From NCBI RefSeq assembly GCF_030272615.1, contig NC_081413.1, forward strand, positions 718,599,867 to 718,663,866: a DNA stretch of 64,000 nt, read 5' to 3'. The translations under genes were made by a program, and so were the position numbers. This DNA is from Cryptomeria japonica. Its lineage: Eukaryota; Streptophyta; Pinopsida; Cupressales; Cupressaceae. The notes below the pieces were generated by a model. It was not told the DNA's origin and did no database searches. It was given only the letters and a program-made list of their open reading frames with translations. Below are positions 23,936 through 34,311 of the stretch, one piece after another. Each line of letters begins with the position of its first letter. Within the stretch, counting starts at the first letter, position 1.

Positions 23936-24721
23936 TTGAAAGGACATACTACACCTACAACTACTACACCAAAAATCCAATATGATTTAGTTAGCCAACT
24001 ATGCAAAACTCCAGCACAGATATTTATACTAGAATTACTGAAACTATCATCGAGGTACAAAGACATATTGGAACAAGTGCTATTGGAAACCAATGTACCT
24101 CAAAATCTGGATATAGATAGATTTCAAGCCATGGTCGCCCATATGACAGGACCTCATAACCTCACCTTCTCAGAGCATGACAATACTTCCTTAAGCCATC
24201 CGCATAATACTCCTCTCCATATCGAAGTCATTGTTTGCAAACACTGAGTAAAAAGAGTCTTAATAGATGGAGGAGCCAGACTTAATATATGTACTTTAAA
24301 GCTTATCCGTACATTAAGCTTCTTAGAAGAATCTATTGATCCCTGCAAGAAGATTACAATAAAGGCATATGATGATGAGGAAAGGTCCTCTAAAGGAACT
24401 GTGATATTACCCATTCAAGTAGGACCAGTGCAAAAAGCTACTATATGTCTGGTCTTAGACATAGATCTTACCTACAATATTTTGTTAGGGCGACCCTGGA
24501 TACATGAAATGCAAGCAGTACCTTCTACATATCACCAGTGTGTCAAATTTCCTTATGATGGACAAGAAGTCTCCATATCTGCTGATCACAATCCATTTCA
24601 ACATTGCAATGCAATGGGGGCAGCCCAAGATAGTTTGGTTCCTCATAACAGAGAAAAGCAGCGATCTTTAACATCAGATCTACAAACAGCAAAGTCCAAC
24701 TCCTTATTTGGAGACTTCAAA
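23936..24721 (+). pseudogene. Element T aspartic protease region
   Basis: After a conserved linker (23936-24247, stop at its end), the protease active site VLIDGGARLNI appears near 24259, and the second strand hallmark ILLGRPWIHEMQAVPSTYHQ near 24478. This LLGRPWIH block is typical of Tat proteases. The reading frame changes near 24247 and a TAG follows at 24722. The enzyme would process the polyprotein; the copy is interrupted but the active site is kept. Confidence 0.88.
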
Positions 24722-24727
24722 TAGAAA

Positions 24728-26455
24728 ATGCAAATCAAAGACCAAGGCATAGGAGAATACTCTTTGGAGCCCTTATGTTTGGCTGAATTGCCAACATCAA
24801 CTAGGTCTCATGGATTGCCTACTACATCAACACATCTGGTCACTCAGCCCATCACCAAATTTGATGGTACCTTTATCCAATTGGGCACTCTAGCACATGA
24901 ATCAGAAGACAAGGATGTTCTTAGCTGGTTATACAAAGATGAGAAAGAAGATAATAGAGCAGCTGCTCTGGACATTGTTCTACCTACACACCTATATGGA
25001 AAAGGATACTTAATCATGCAGCAAATGGGATATGATGGTAAAGGACCTATTGGGAAACGCAGAGAAGGAGTCACTGAACCCATAGATCTTCCTTCACAAC
25101 CCAGTGGAAACAAAGCAGGATTGGTTTGTGAGCTCACTTTCCTATTAAAAAGGCCACCCCACCTAACTACAAAGCCTCAATGGAAAGTAAAGAAGAAGCA
25201 CAAAGAAGAATCCTGGCAAAAAGCACTCTTTGAATCAGCAGAAACAATCTGCAAGGCATGGGAACGTCAAGATCAGAAATTACATCAGGAAAAGCTTCTA
25301 AAACACAAAAGGGCCATATCTGCAGCAGTAGCTCATATTCAAACACCAATATCTCAAGAAACAATAAAATCATCTCCAGATACCTTTATTCCTCCCCGAG
25401 GAAGCACAGTCTATGAACAAATACAGAAAATAGAAGATGGATCTGACACAAAATCAACAAAAACTATCAAAATGGTATCCGTTATCAAAGATTTGTTTTC
25501 ACCATACAACATACCAGTTTACAACACTGATAGAATCTGGGATGAGGCCTCTGAGACTGATTCCAATGAATATGAATGGGGTACCTACTCCAATGCTACT
25601 ACAGATATCCCTGATGATACTGATTCCATATCCCTTTCTCAAGAAGAACATAATGCAGAAGATAGACCTCTTGAATTTGGACCGAAGAATATCTATGACG
25701 CCAAGGAAAGTGAACAGAAACATTATGAACAAGTCTATGCGGAAGATAATACCATCGAAGACCTTGACGAGATCCTGGACTTCTTTAAAACTAAGAACAA
25801 TCATGATGAACACTCTGTCCTAACACTTACAGTAGAAGAACTTGATCCACCTAACGATTCCTTACCGCTTGTCTTTCCTGACCTCATCAACTGGGATGAA
25901 CCTAAAATCCATGATATACCAATTTTCCCAGATGATGAATCTATTATCCATTACCTATGTACCATAAATCCAGAAACAGGTTCTACCAGTGAACAAAGTA
26001 ATGATGTCTGCAAACCAAGGAGTGCCAAGTCTCTCAATCACAAAAATGAACCAAGTAAAGGGTCTGATGCTAAAAACCAGTCAATGGCAGCTCTAGATCA
26101 CAAAAAAGTAAAAATAAAGGATGCATCTGAGGGTGAAAACCTTTTTAAGGCACCTAACGATGGGAGACTTGACACTCTTCCTGAGCACTTTCATGAACGA
26201 TCACCCATATTGATTGAGCCCACTCAATCAATCAACATTGGTACCACAGAAGCAGTCAGAAACCTACACCTTGTAGAATCTCTGACAGAGGAAGAAAGAT
26301 CAGCATTCATCATTTTCTTTAGAGAACAACAAATTAACTTTGATTGGTCATATGCTAATATGCCCGGGGTGGATCCACACTTAATCATGCATCATTTGTC
26401 CATCTCTTCAGGAGTTAAACCAGTCAAGCAAAAGCTACGAAAGATGAATCCATAG
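24728..26455 (+). CDS. Element T protease-RT linker with G-patch-like segment
   Basis: A 575-residue open frame between protease and RT. Residues about 89-133 (24992-25127) match the G-patch pattern: an aromatic residue, MGY, GKGPIG, a basic stretch, then GV.EPI, which in other proteins binds nucleic acid or helicases. The rest is charged and acidic with no clear domain until the RT N-terminal segment (HHLSISSGVKPVKQKLR) near the end, after which a TAG interrupts. Position between protease and RT resembles betaretroviruses, which have a G-patch at the protease C terminus; common origin is not shown. Confidence 0.7.
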   Translation: MQIKDQGIGEYSLEPLCLAELPTSTRSHGLPTTSTHLVTQPITKFDGTFIQLGTLAHESEDKDVLSWLYKDEKEDNRAAALDIVLPTHLYGKGYLIMQQMGYDGKGPIGKRREGVTEPIDLPSQPSGNKAGLVCELTFLLKRPPHLTTKPQWKVKKKHKEESWQKALFESAETICKAWERQDQKLHQEKLLKHKRAISAAVAHIQTPISQETIKSSPDTFIPPRGSTVYEQIQKIEDGSDTKSTKTIKMVSVIKDLFSPYNIPVYNTDRIWDEASETDSNEYEWGTYSNATTDIPDDTDSISLSQEEHNAEDRPLEFGPKNIYDAKESEQKHYEQVYAEDNTIEDLDEILDFFKTKNNHDEHSVLTLTVEELDPPNDSLPLVFPDLINWDEPKIHDIPIFPDDESIIHYLCTINPETGSTSEQSNDVCKPRSAKSLNHKNEPSKGSDAKNQSMAALDHKKVKIKDASEGENLFKAPNDGRLDTLPEHFHERSPILIEPTQSINIGTTEAVRNLHLVESLTEEERSAFIIFFREQQINFDWSYANMPGVDPHLIMHHLSISSGVKPVKQKLRKMNP

Positions 26456-27700
26456 GTAGCACTCATGGTCAGAACTAAACTAAAGAAACTATTAGATGTC
26501 AGATTCATCCGACCCATTGACTATGTAGAATGGATTTCCAACATCATTCCAATATCAAAACCAGATGGTAGTATCAGAATATGCACTGACTTCAGAGACC
26601 TCAACAAAGCTTGTTCAAAAGATGACTTTCCTCTGCCTAGTATCGACATAATTGTAGATCTCACAGTAGGCCATGCAATGCTCTCACTAATGGATGGTTT
26701 CTCAGGCTATAATCAAATCAAAATAGCTCCCAAAGATCAAGATAAAACCGCGTTCACCTATCCTTGGGGAAAGTACTGTTGGAATGTTATGTCTTTTGGC
26801 TTAAAGAATGCAGGGACCACTTATCAAAGAGCAATGACAACAATATTCCATGACATGATGCACACATTTATGGAAGACTATGTGGATGATTTACTAGCTA
26901 AATCCTTTACTAGAGCAGAACATCTCAGCATCCTAACAAAGATCTTTGATCGATTAGAGAAATTCCAAGTCAGGCTCAACCCTAAGAATTGTGTCTTTGG
27001 GGTTACATCAGGCAAATTACTAAGCTATATAGTCTCAGCTAAAGGTATCAAACTAGATCCAGCAAAGGTACAAGCCATTATGGACATGCCACCACCATAG
27101 AATATCAGTCAACTCAGATCTCTACAAGGATGACTTCAATCAATCAGGTGATTCATCGCTCAGCTAGCAGATAAAAGTCTACCATTTAACCATTTACTAC
27201 ACAAAAATGTACCATTCAGATGGGAGACCAAGTGTGCAAAATCTTTTTACCAAATCAAACAGTACCTGATGAATCCACTAGTTCTAGTACCACCAGTCGC
27301 AGGAAGGCCACTTATCCTATATATATCTCAACAACAGATATATCACTCGGGGCATTATTGGCACAAGAAGATCAACAAGGAAAGGAATGGGCCATATATT
27401 ATATCAGTAGGACATTGAATGGCTATGAACTCAACTATACATTCATTGAAAAGGCTTGCCTAACAGTGGTCTTCGCATCTCAGAAGTTCCGACATTATAT
27501 GCTAGCACACACCATTAAGCTAGTCACAAAAATTGATCCTCTCAAATATCTACTTAGCAAGGCAACTCTTACAGGTCGATTAGCTAAATGGGTCATGATT
27601 CTCAGTGAATTCGATATTCAATACATAGAAAGACGAGCCATCAAAGGACAAGCAATTGCAGATCAGCTGGCTAAAGCACCGCTACCAGGTAACCACACTA
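26456..27700 (+). pseudogene. Element T reverse transcriptase and RNase H
   Basis: Ty3-type RT continues in the same frame after the TAG: ISKPDGSIRICTDFRDLN, SLMDGFSGYNQI, TAFTYPWGKYCWNVMSFGLKNA and the catalytic YVDDLLAKS near 26880. Stops at about 27098, 27133 and 27151 and a frameshift near 27335 precede the Ty3 RNase H (DISLGALLAQ, YELNYTFIEKACL, SRTLNGYE). RT copies the genomic RNA and RNase H removes it. Catalytic residues remain, but the chain is broken. Confidence 0.92.
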
Positions 27701-27744
27701 TGGAGATTGAATTTCCAGACAGGGACGTTCTTGCTCTTTCTACC

Positions 27745-28150
27745 AAACAATGGACCCTATACTTTGACGGATCCTATACACAACATGGTTCAGGTGCTGG
27801 CATTTTGTTCATCACTCCTGAAGGACACACTATACCAAGATCATATAGGCTTATGTTTCCATGCACAAATAATGTGGCTGAATATGAGGTATTGGTTATA
27901 GGTATCAAAATGGCCGTAGAATGGAAAATCACAGAGTTAAAAGTCTATGGAGACTCGCAACTGGTCATCCATCAAATCAACAACAACTATCAGACAAAGG
28001 ATGACAAGCTACTACTCTACAAGCAAATGGTGGATGACTTCAAACAGTATTTTGTGCACATCACCTTCGAGCAAATACCAAGATTGAACAACAAAGCTGC
28101 TGATGCAATGGCTACTATCGCTTCATTACTACAAATTCCAGAGCAACAGA
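27745..28150 (+). CDS. Element T second, archaeal-type RNase H (aRH)
   Basis: In the frame 27220-28329: YFDGSYTQHGSGAGILF (first Asp), NNVAEYEVLVIGIKMA (Glu), VYGDSQLVIHQIN (Asp) and NKAADAMATIAS (last Asp). All four acidic positions of an RNase HI fold are present. A second RNase H between the Ty3 RNase H and integrase is diagnostic of the Tat lineage. Confidence 0.9.
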
Positions 28151-28329
28151 GTCGTTATGAGTTTTTGGTAGAGCAACTGTTCTCCCCCGCCTATGACCAC
28201 TCTGAATCCCATGTTATCTATGCCTTGACTGGTTCAGATTCTCCGCTATATGGACCAATATACAACTACCTCAAGCACAATATCTTACCAATTGACCAAT
28301 CCCGTAACCAAAAACATAACTTTATCTGA

Positions 28330-29501
28330 CAAGCTGCTCGTTACACCCTTACCCCAGATACTTTGTATCATCGAGGTCTAGATGGTACTCTTCTTCATTG
28401 CCTTGATCGTAATGATTTTGATTCTGCTTTACACGAGCTTCACGAAGGTATTTGTGGAACACATTCAAGTGGTACTACTCTTGCTAAAAAGCTTCTAAGG
28501 ATGGGATACTACTGGCCTACAATGGAGAAAGACTCATATCACTTCGCTAAGAAATGTCCTAAATGCCAGATCCATGGCAATCTGATACATGCACCAGCAC
28601 AGGAACTACAACCATTTACAACATCCTGGCCCTTTTGTCAGTGGGGACTAGACTTAGTGGGAAAAATTCATCCTTCATCTTCAAATGGACACAAGTTCAT
28701 TATAACAACAATAGAATACTTTACCAAATGGATAGAAGTAGTTCCCATGACCACAGTGACTGGGAAACAAATTGTCTCTTTTATCCTCAATTATCTGATC
28801 TGCAAATGTGGTATTCCAAGTTCAATCATCACAGATAATGGATGGCCTTTCAAAAACCAAGATGTCCAAGAACTATGTGAAAATTCAAAATCCAACATAG
28901 GTTCTCTACACCATACTACCTATAGGGAAATGGTCAAGCGGAAGCATCTAACAAGACAATACTGAAAATCCTCAAGAAAACAGTGAATGATGCAAGCAAA
29001 GATTGGCATGTACAACTCAATCCAACACTTTGGGCATACAGAACCAGCATCCGCACACCTACAGGAGAAACACCATACTCATTGGTATATGGATCAGAAG
29101 CCATTTTACCCCTGGAAGTAGAAATCCCATCTTTCAGAGTCTCTTTGAAAAGATTAATCCCAGATGAAGAGTATCGAGTTAACAGACTGCAAGAACTTGA
29201 ACTATTAGATGAAAGACGCCAACATGCTTATACTAATCTCAAAGCATATCAACAATGCATGTGCAGGAGCTACAATCACAAGGTCATCCCCCGCAACTTC
29301 AAAGTTGGTGACCTAGTCCTCAAAGAAAATCCAAGAAATCAGCAAGATCGAGAAAAGAAAGAGAAATTTGAACCTAACTGGTTGGGTCCCTATGTTATCA
29401 TATCAGTCTATGGATCAGGTTCCTATCAGCTAACAACTTTAGAAGGAGATGTGCTCAACAAACCAACTAACAACATCCATCTAAAAAAGTACTACACTTA
29501 A
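28330..29501 (+). pseudogene. Element T integrase with GPY/F domain
   Basis: The HHCC zinc domain (LHEGICGTHSSG... CPKCQ) is followed by the catalytic core with Asp in WGLDLVG and ITDNG. A frameshift lies near 28930-28980, just before the region that carries the catalytic Glu (GQAEASN in a shifted frame). The C-terminal part is open from 28983 to 29501 and contains a PTGETPYSLVYGSEA block and a GPY/F module (NWLGPYVIISVYGSGSYQL). A TGA at 28330 separates it from aRH. Integrase inserts the cDNA; this copy is split. Confidence 0.9.
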
Positions 29502-29664
29502 GTAGCCTAGTGCACAGAAAAAGCCAAAACAAGCAAAAAAATAAAAAAATCCAAAAAAAAGCAAAAACACAAAGTACAATAAAAACAAATGGTGAAAACC
29601 TGGTAAACAGGCGCTCTTGTGAAAGAATGGCTCCTCTATCTATCTCCATACCATTTTATCTGTC

Positions 29665-29698
29665 AAAAAAAAAAAAAAAGAAAAGAAAAGAAAAAAAC
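29665..29698 (+). repeat. A/G-rich low-complexity tract
   Basis: A run of A residues interrupted by single G residues, about 160 bp after the integrase stop. It could act as an internal polypurine tract but is more A-rich than the true PPT. Confidence 0.8.
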
Positions 29699-30709
29699 TA
29701 TCGGCCATCACTCGACACTTAGCACATATCCATTCAAAACATACTTAGCATCGTCACTATCCTGGGTTATCTATATATATACTCTTACCATATTCCACCA
29801 TGGCTTGGAAATCACTGTACATATTCATATCAAGAGGCACACTCAGCTAGGGGCATTCAAATCATCAAAACAATTTGCAAAACTCAGAAGCATGACATCC
29901 AACAAACCAAAACTATGCTTCATCACAAAAACAAAAACCAAACAATTCAAGAAATACCAAGGATGGATAATTTTTTGAAGTACTGAATGTTGCATTATCG
30001 CATAAAAATCTTGACTAGTTTTGCATTTTGAACTTTTTGAATTATTGGATTCTCTTCCTTTTCTCACTAAATGCTTCAAAGCTAGAGATCATGAGGAACT
30101 TCCAATATTTTCTTAGTCTTCTGTCTGGGAGCCGAACAATTGTACTGTGTGAATACTTGCCTCGAGACGTGATACATCAAATATCACTGAAGGCTTGACT
30201 CCACTTCATGCATACAAATGATTTAATCTTGTCTGTTTACGCAATACGCACTCAGGTCATCCTGGTTCAATTATACCTTGATGCTTGTGCTATCTTGCAA
30301 AATCAAAACATCATGTAAATTTTTCTCAGGTCATTATGGTTCAATTATACCATTGTGCTTGTATAAATTTTCAACATATCCTACACAAATCAATGCTCAA
30401 TGATGATGCCTACAAAGAAAGCAAACAAATATGGCTATATCGGATGGCAAATGCAGAATGAGGATGCTACCAAAAACATAGTTGCATATCATTTTACAAA
30501 TAGTTATATATCATTTTACATTTAGTTGCATATCAAATCATACATCTCATTTTCAAGATACATCTCGCAGCATATCAAATCATACATCTCATCTTGCATC
30601 ATATATTATATCATATTTTTAAGCATTGCATCATCATCACATAAACGAAAAGAGCACATAAGCACATCCATCCATATCACACACCACATGATCAAAGAAA
30701 ATGGTGCGG

Positions 30710-30713
<4 letters not shown>

Positions 30714-30746
<33 letters not shown>
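30714..30746. repeat. (TA)n microsatellite
   Basis: An uninterrupted run of about 16 TA units inside the element T 3' region. Confidence 0.95.
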
Positions 30747-30749
<3 letters not shown>

Positions 30750-31559
30750 AAAAATGATCAAAATTTACAAAATATATCATCACTGTGTCTAGTACAAAGA
30801 ATACAATGATAAAAAATACAACAGAGACCACGTCTCTCAAGTATGACTATCTCCTGACGGAGATGGTCTGGCTCCAGATGTACCCACCCCTGGATCTCTA
30901 GGAGGGTCCTATCTTGATGGCCCTATCACACCTCGGCTCTCAGATCGCAACCCAGTATCTCAAGATCGACTGGATCTCGACTGTGTGAAACTTTGTACTC
31001 GACGGTCCCTGGGTACCACAACCTCATAATGTCGGCGGTAGTACTCTGTCTCCTGAGCTCTCAATGCTAGCTCTCTCAAGGTGTCTCTCATCAGGCCACC
31101 CACCGATGCTCTCTACACACTGGCTACAAGCTCTTGCGCTCGCCCCCTCCGCTCTATCTCTATATCCCGCTCAATGGTCAACTATGCAATCTGCCACTAA
31201 TGTGTCAAAACCTGTGCCTACAGCTGCTATACAGTCATCTACAGGGTCCGAATCTGAGCATCCTCCACATGTGTAGGGACCCGAACCCATAGCGGTACCT
31301 GTGTAGGGGCAACCCCTCCAACTTTGCCTTTCCTCGGTGCTGGAGGTGGGAGCACATCCATCCTCCTCCTCTACACTAGTCGCCTCGCCTCATCTATACC
31401 CCCCACTGCAGCTAGCACCTCCCCCACTCTCTCCTCTCCATCGGCTCCAATAGCCAATCCACCTCTCCCCCTGTCTATCACCCCTTGTCTCACCGCTCTC
31501 TCCACACCCCTATCTCCTCTCCTCCCTCTATCTCTCCATCTCCCTTTGACTCCTCTCCC

Positions 31560-31640
31560 TCATCCTCCTCCTCCATCCTCTCCATCATCATCATCATCTC
31601 CCTCTCCCTCCTCATCATCATCATCAAAAGTTGGCCGCAT
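31560..31640 (-). repeat. Trinucleotide-rich acidic tail of the PMD ORF
   Basis: CAT/ATC-type repeats encode an Asp/Glu/Gly-rich tail on the minus strand. The plus-strand Ser-rich frame here is a shadow. Confidence 0.8.
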
Positions 31641-32780
31641 CTCCTCCGGATCAGATATCCTGGCCACCGCCCGCGCAGCAAACAATCTAGCAAACTCATC
31701 TGTCATGCCCGCATCCAGAATCTCTGAGGCATAATCCCATATCTGCCCCGCCAACCCGACAAACTCCTCCACCACCACTGTGCTATCAATGGTTGGGCTC
31801 CAATCAGCTACATCCTGCCTCTGTCGTGCATATAGGCAAGCTCCCTGTGGAATACCCTGCTGGTGCCCAAACTGTCTCAAAACTCGGGTCACCACAAACC
31901 TCTCTATAACAAAAGGGGTCCTCCCGATCAAATATCTAGTCATAAATACAAAGGGCATCTCCAGCCTGTCCTCCACCCACACCTCACAACCTGTATACAG
32001 TCACCATGTGACCGTATCAATATCATCTAGTACTCTCCTCCAATGCTCTAGTTTGCCCAGCTTGCGCTAGACAACTAGACCCCTGTATCTGTATGCATAT
32101 GCGCATCCCATGGGCCTATCTCTGTCTGCTAATGGCCTTGCAACTAGAATGTGTTCCCTGCACCATACCTGTAATAGTGTCACGCCAGCTGACAAACTGC
32201 CATAATCGAGGTATACCACCTCATATAAGCCCCTGTACAGATGGGCCAACATAGCTGATCCCCATGAAAACCTTCGGCCCTGTGTCACCATCTCCTCTAA
32301 TACCAACCCCCATCCCATAGAGAATCTCTTTGACCTACGATCAGGACAAATGAATCCACCAATAAACCCTGCTAGTATAGATGGAAGGGGTGCATAATCC
32401 AGGTCTAAGAACTCCTGCCATGGGATCTCATAACCACAGACCATCTCATCGTGAAAGATGCAGCGCAGTGCCTCTATACCACCCTCCTCTGACTGCTCAT
32501 ACGGTAGTAGTGTACTTACTACGGGAATGTGCAGGATCCTGTAATAGTCCTCTGGTGTGACTGTCATCTCTCCAGTAGCAAAATGAAAGGTGTTCGTGTC
32601 ACTGTGCTACCTCTCTGCCAATGCTATTAGTAGCCCCTGGTTCACAGTGAACCGAGGCATATCCAAAAGGGACGTCAAACCGCATCTCCCAATGATATCG
32701 AGGTCGGCCTGGGTCAATCGCAGTATCAATGTCCATGGTCTCGAAAATCTCTCCCGCAACTGCACCACACCCAATCGCTC
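31560..32780 (-). pseudogene. Antisense plant mobile domain (PMD) protein, main exon
   Basis: On the strand opposite to gag-pol, one frame runs from 32780 to 31560. It shows PMD landmarks in order: RLTQADLDIIG, MPRFTVNQGLLIALAER, TNTFHFATGEMTVTPEDY, RILHIPV, GFIGGFICPDR, FSWGSAMLAHLYRGLY, GVTLLQVWCREH, then a tail with IDSTVVVEEFVG and an acidic Asp/Glu-rich end. Three in-frame stops (about 32611, 32067 and 31999) interrupt it, the first where PMD proteins usually have Trp. PMD proteins occur in host MAIL1-type proteins and in transposable elements. Extra antisense ORFs are known in Tat elements. The frame upstream of 32780 is closed by a TGA at 32784-32786, but an acceptor site lies exactly at 32781. 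Confidence 0.85.
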
Positions 32781-32929
32781 CTGTCAAACAAGCAAAACCA
32801 ATCCAATATCAATTTCCACATCCAAACAAAGATATCAAAATCAAACTCACATCAACAACATGAAACAATTTGCTCATCTACATCAAATTCAAAATCCTAT
32901 CATTTCATATCAAATTGTAAAACAACTTA

Positions 32930-33085
32930 AGTTCTCAAAAACCATATCAAAGCTTGTAACACAACTCAAGTCTCCAAATCACATAAACTTGTAACACAAC
33001 TCAAGTTTCCCACCCATATCAGCTTGTAAAACAACTCAAGTTTCCAACCCATATTAGCTTGTAACACAAATCAGGCTTCACACAT
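32930..33085. repeat. Short tandem-like CTTGTAACACAACTCAAG units
   Basis: About five imperfect copies of an approximately 40-bp unit built on GCTTGTAA.ACAACTCAAG, partly self-complementary (CTTG...CAAG). Confidence 0.7.
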
Positions 33086-33269
33086 TGAACTTAACACAAA
33101 GTGCAAAAACAAATCATATTTTGATCAACACAACACATTGATATCTATACATAACTTGAAATATCACAAATTAAAACAAGTTATATCAACACTCATATGG
33201 GACAAATCCATAAAAATCATGACAGCACGACACAACAAATTCACAAATCACCTCATCTTGCAAAATCTT

Positions 33270-33740
33270 TCCAGATGCGCTAAAATAGATTCTCGCTGCG
33301 CTAAAATCCGCCCACGCGCTAGGTTGTTTTTCCTATGCGCTAATCTATTCACCCTATGCGCTAGACTGACTCTACGCGCTAATCTTTTCACCTCATGCAC
33401 CACCTAACCTACCCTATGCGCTAAAATTTATCGATGCGCTAATCTATACCTCCTGGACGCTACCTGTTTGACCCTATGCGCTAGGTTAACCCTACGTGCT
33501 AAACCCCCTTACCCATGTGAACCTCTGTGGCCCCTATGAGCTAGGTCTACCCTACGCGCTACCCTACTGACCCTATGCACTACCCGACATTCGCCATGCG
33601 CTATTTTCACTAGATGCGCTAACCTAGATTTCCCATACGCTACCCTATTTATTTCGGACACGACCCTAAAAATTGACTTGATGCGCTACCTAAATTTTTG
33701 TATGCGCTAATCTATGACTTTGACGCGCTAAAATGCTAAA
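33270..33740 (-). repeat. TAGCGCAT motif array 3, in the antisense intron
   Basis: About twenty copies read ATGCGCTA on the plus strand (CTATGCGCTAATC, CTACGCGCTAATC, GATGCGCTAACC and similar), so on the antisense-gene strand they read TAGCGCAT like the leader arrays. Spacing is about 20 to 30 bp. Confidence 0.9.
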
Positions 33741-33818
33741 ACCAACTTTTAAAATTCAAAAAATGACTAAAAAATGACTAAATCAAAAATCAAAAGAAGA
33801 TCAAAAGTGTTGACTTAC

Positions 33819-33893
33819 TGGTGGTCCATACACTACAGGTCTCCGGTACCTCTGAACGTGCTCGAAACGATGTCTGGAATACGAAATCGACAT
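33819..33893 (-). CDS. Predicted first exon of antisense PMD gene
   Basis: ATG at 33893, 25 codons ending at a GTAAGT donor. Its peptide is short and basic (MSISYSRHRFEHVQRYRR then PVVYGPP). Support is circumstantial: a TATA box about 75 nt upstream, a strong donor and a phase-compatible acceptor. There is no homology evidence. Confidence 0.45.
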
Positions 33894-33966
33894 TTTCTCT
33901 TCAGACCAAATTCTCTTTCTCCAAAGTCAACAATGAACAAATGAATCTAATTAAACCCCTTTTCCC

Positions 33967-33974
33967 CTTTTATA
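33967..33974 (-). promoter_or_regulatory. Predicted TATA box of the antisense gene
   Basis: The minus strand reads CTCGTATAAAAGGGG, a canonical TATA box. A start about 30 nt downstream would give a 5' UTR of roughly 45 nt before the exon-1 ATG. Confidence 0.5.
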
Positions 33975-34057
33975 CGAGGGAAAATGAAATTAGGGTTAGC
34001 TAAACGGACATGTAATATGGTCGTGGTCTCCCCTATACCCTACACACTGTACATTAT

Positions 34058-34163
34058 CGGGAGATGAATCAATTTACACACATTTCACATAGACAAAATC
34101 ATACACACCACACACAACTCATCAAATTAAATCAAAAATTTTAAAATATTGATTCATCTCCCG
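34058..34163. repeat. Inverted repeat before the T polypurine tract
   Basis: Perfect 16-bp arms CGGGAGATGAATCAAT (34058-34073) and its complement (34148-34163), separated by 74 bp. Confidence 0.9.
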
Positions 34164-34294
34164 AGGGGGCATCATACATCAAATCAAATCTGGGGCACGA
34201 CTTGCAAATCAAAAGAGCGACACAAAAATGGCATTTGATCATAAATCATGATAACGCATCATTTTCTTTGAAATAACATGTGCACACACGTCAC

Positions 34295-34311
34295 TTCAAA
34301 GAGGGGAAAAA
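34295..34311 (+). other. Element T polypurine tract
   Basis: CAAAGAGGGGAAAAA immediately before the 3' LTR. Confidence 0.85.

Larger units (their letters stand above)
29502..31559. other. Element T 3' region between integrase and antisense ORF
   Basis: No sense-strand gene is recognised. It contains an A/G-rich tract (29665-29698), a (TA)n microsatellite (30714-30746) and AT-rich filler, then becomes GC-richer from about 30840, approaching the C-terminal side of the antisense gene. Downstream of the antisense stop there could be its 3' UTR. Confidence 0.6.
32781..33818 (-). other. Predicted intron of the antisense PMD gene
   Basis: The donor GTAAGT (33818-33813) follows a 25-codon exon, and the acceptor TTGTTTGACAG ends at 32781. 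Exon 1 is exactly 75 nt, and exon 2 starts in the PMD frame at the next base, so the phases agree. The 1038-nt intron holds the motif array at 33270-33740 and otherwise AT-rich CAACTCAAG repeats (about 32930-33080). Confidence 0.55.

Noticed and set aside
29510-29978. Lys-rich plus-strand frames after integrase
   Set aside because: Driven by the A/G-rich tract; no homology and no counterpart in Z.
31324-31734. Ser/Pro-rich plus-strand frames
   Set aside because: Shadow of the acidic tail and end of the antisense PMD frame.
33270-33740. Possible CRISPR or satellite array
   Set aside because: Units are short, degenerate and irregularly spaced in a eukaryotic retrotransposon; no repeat-spacer regularity.
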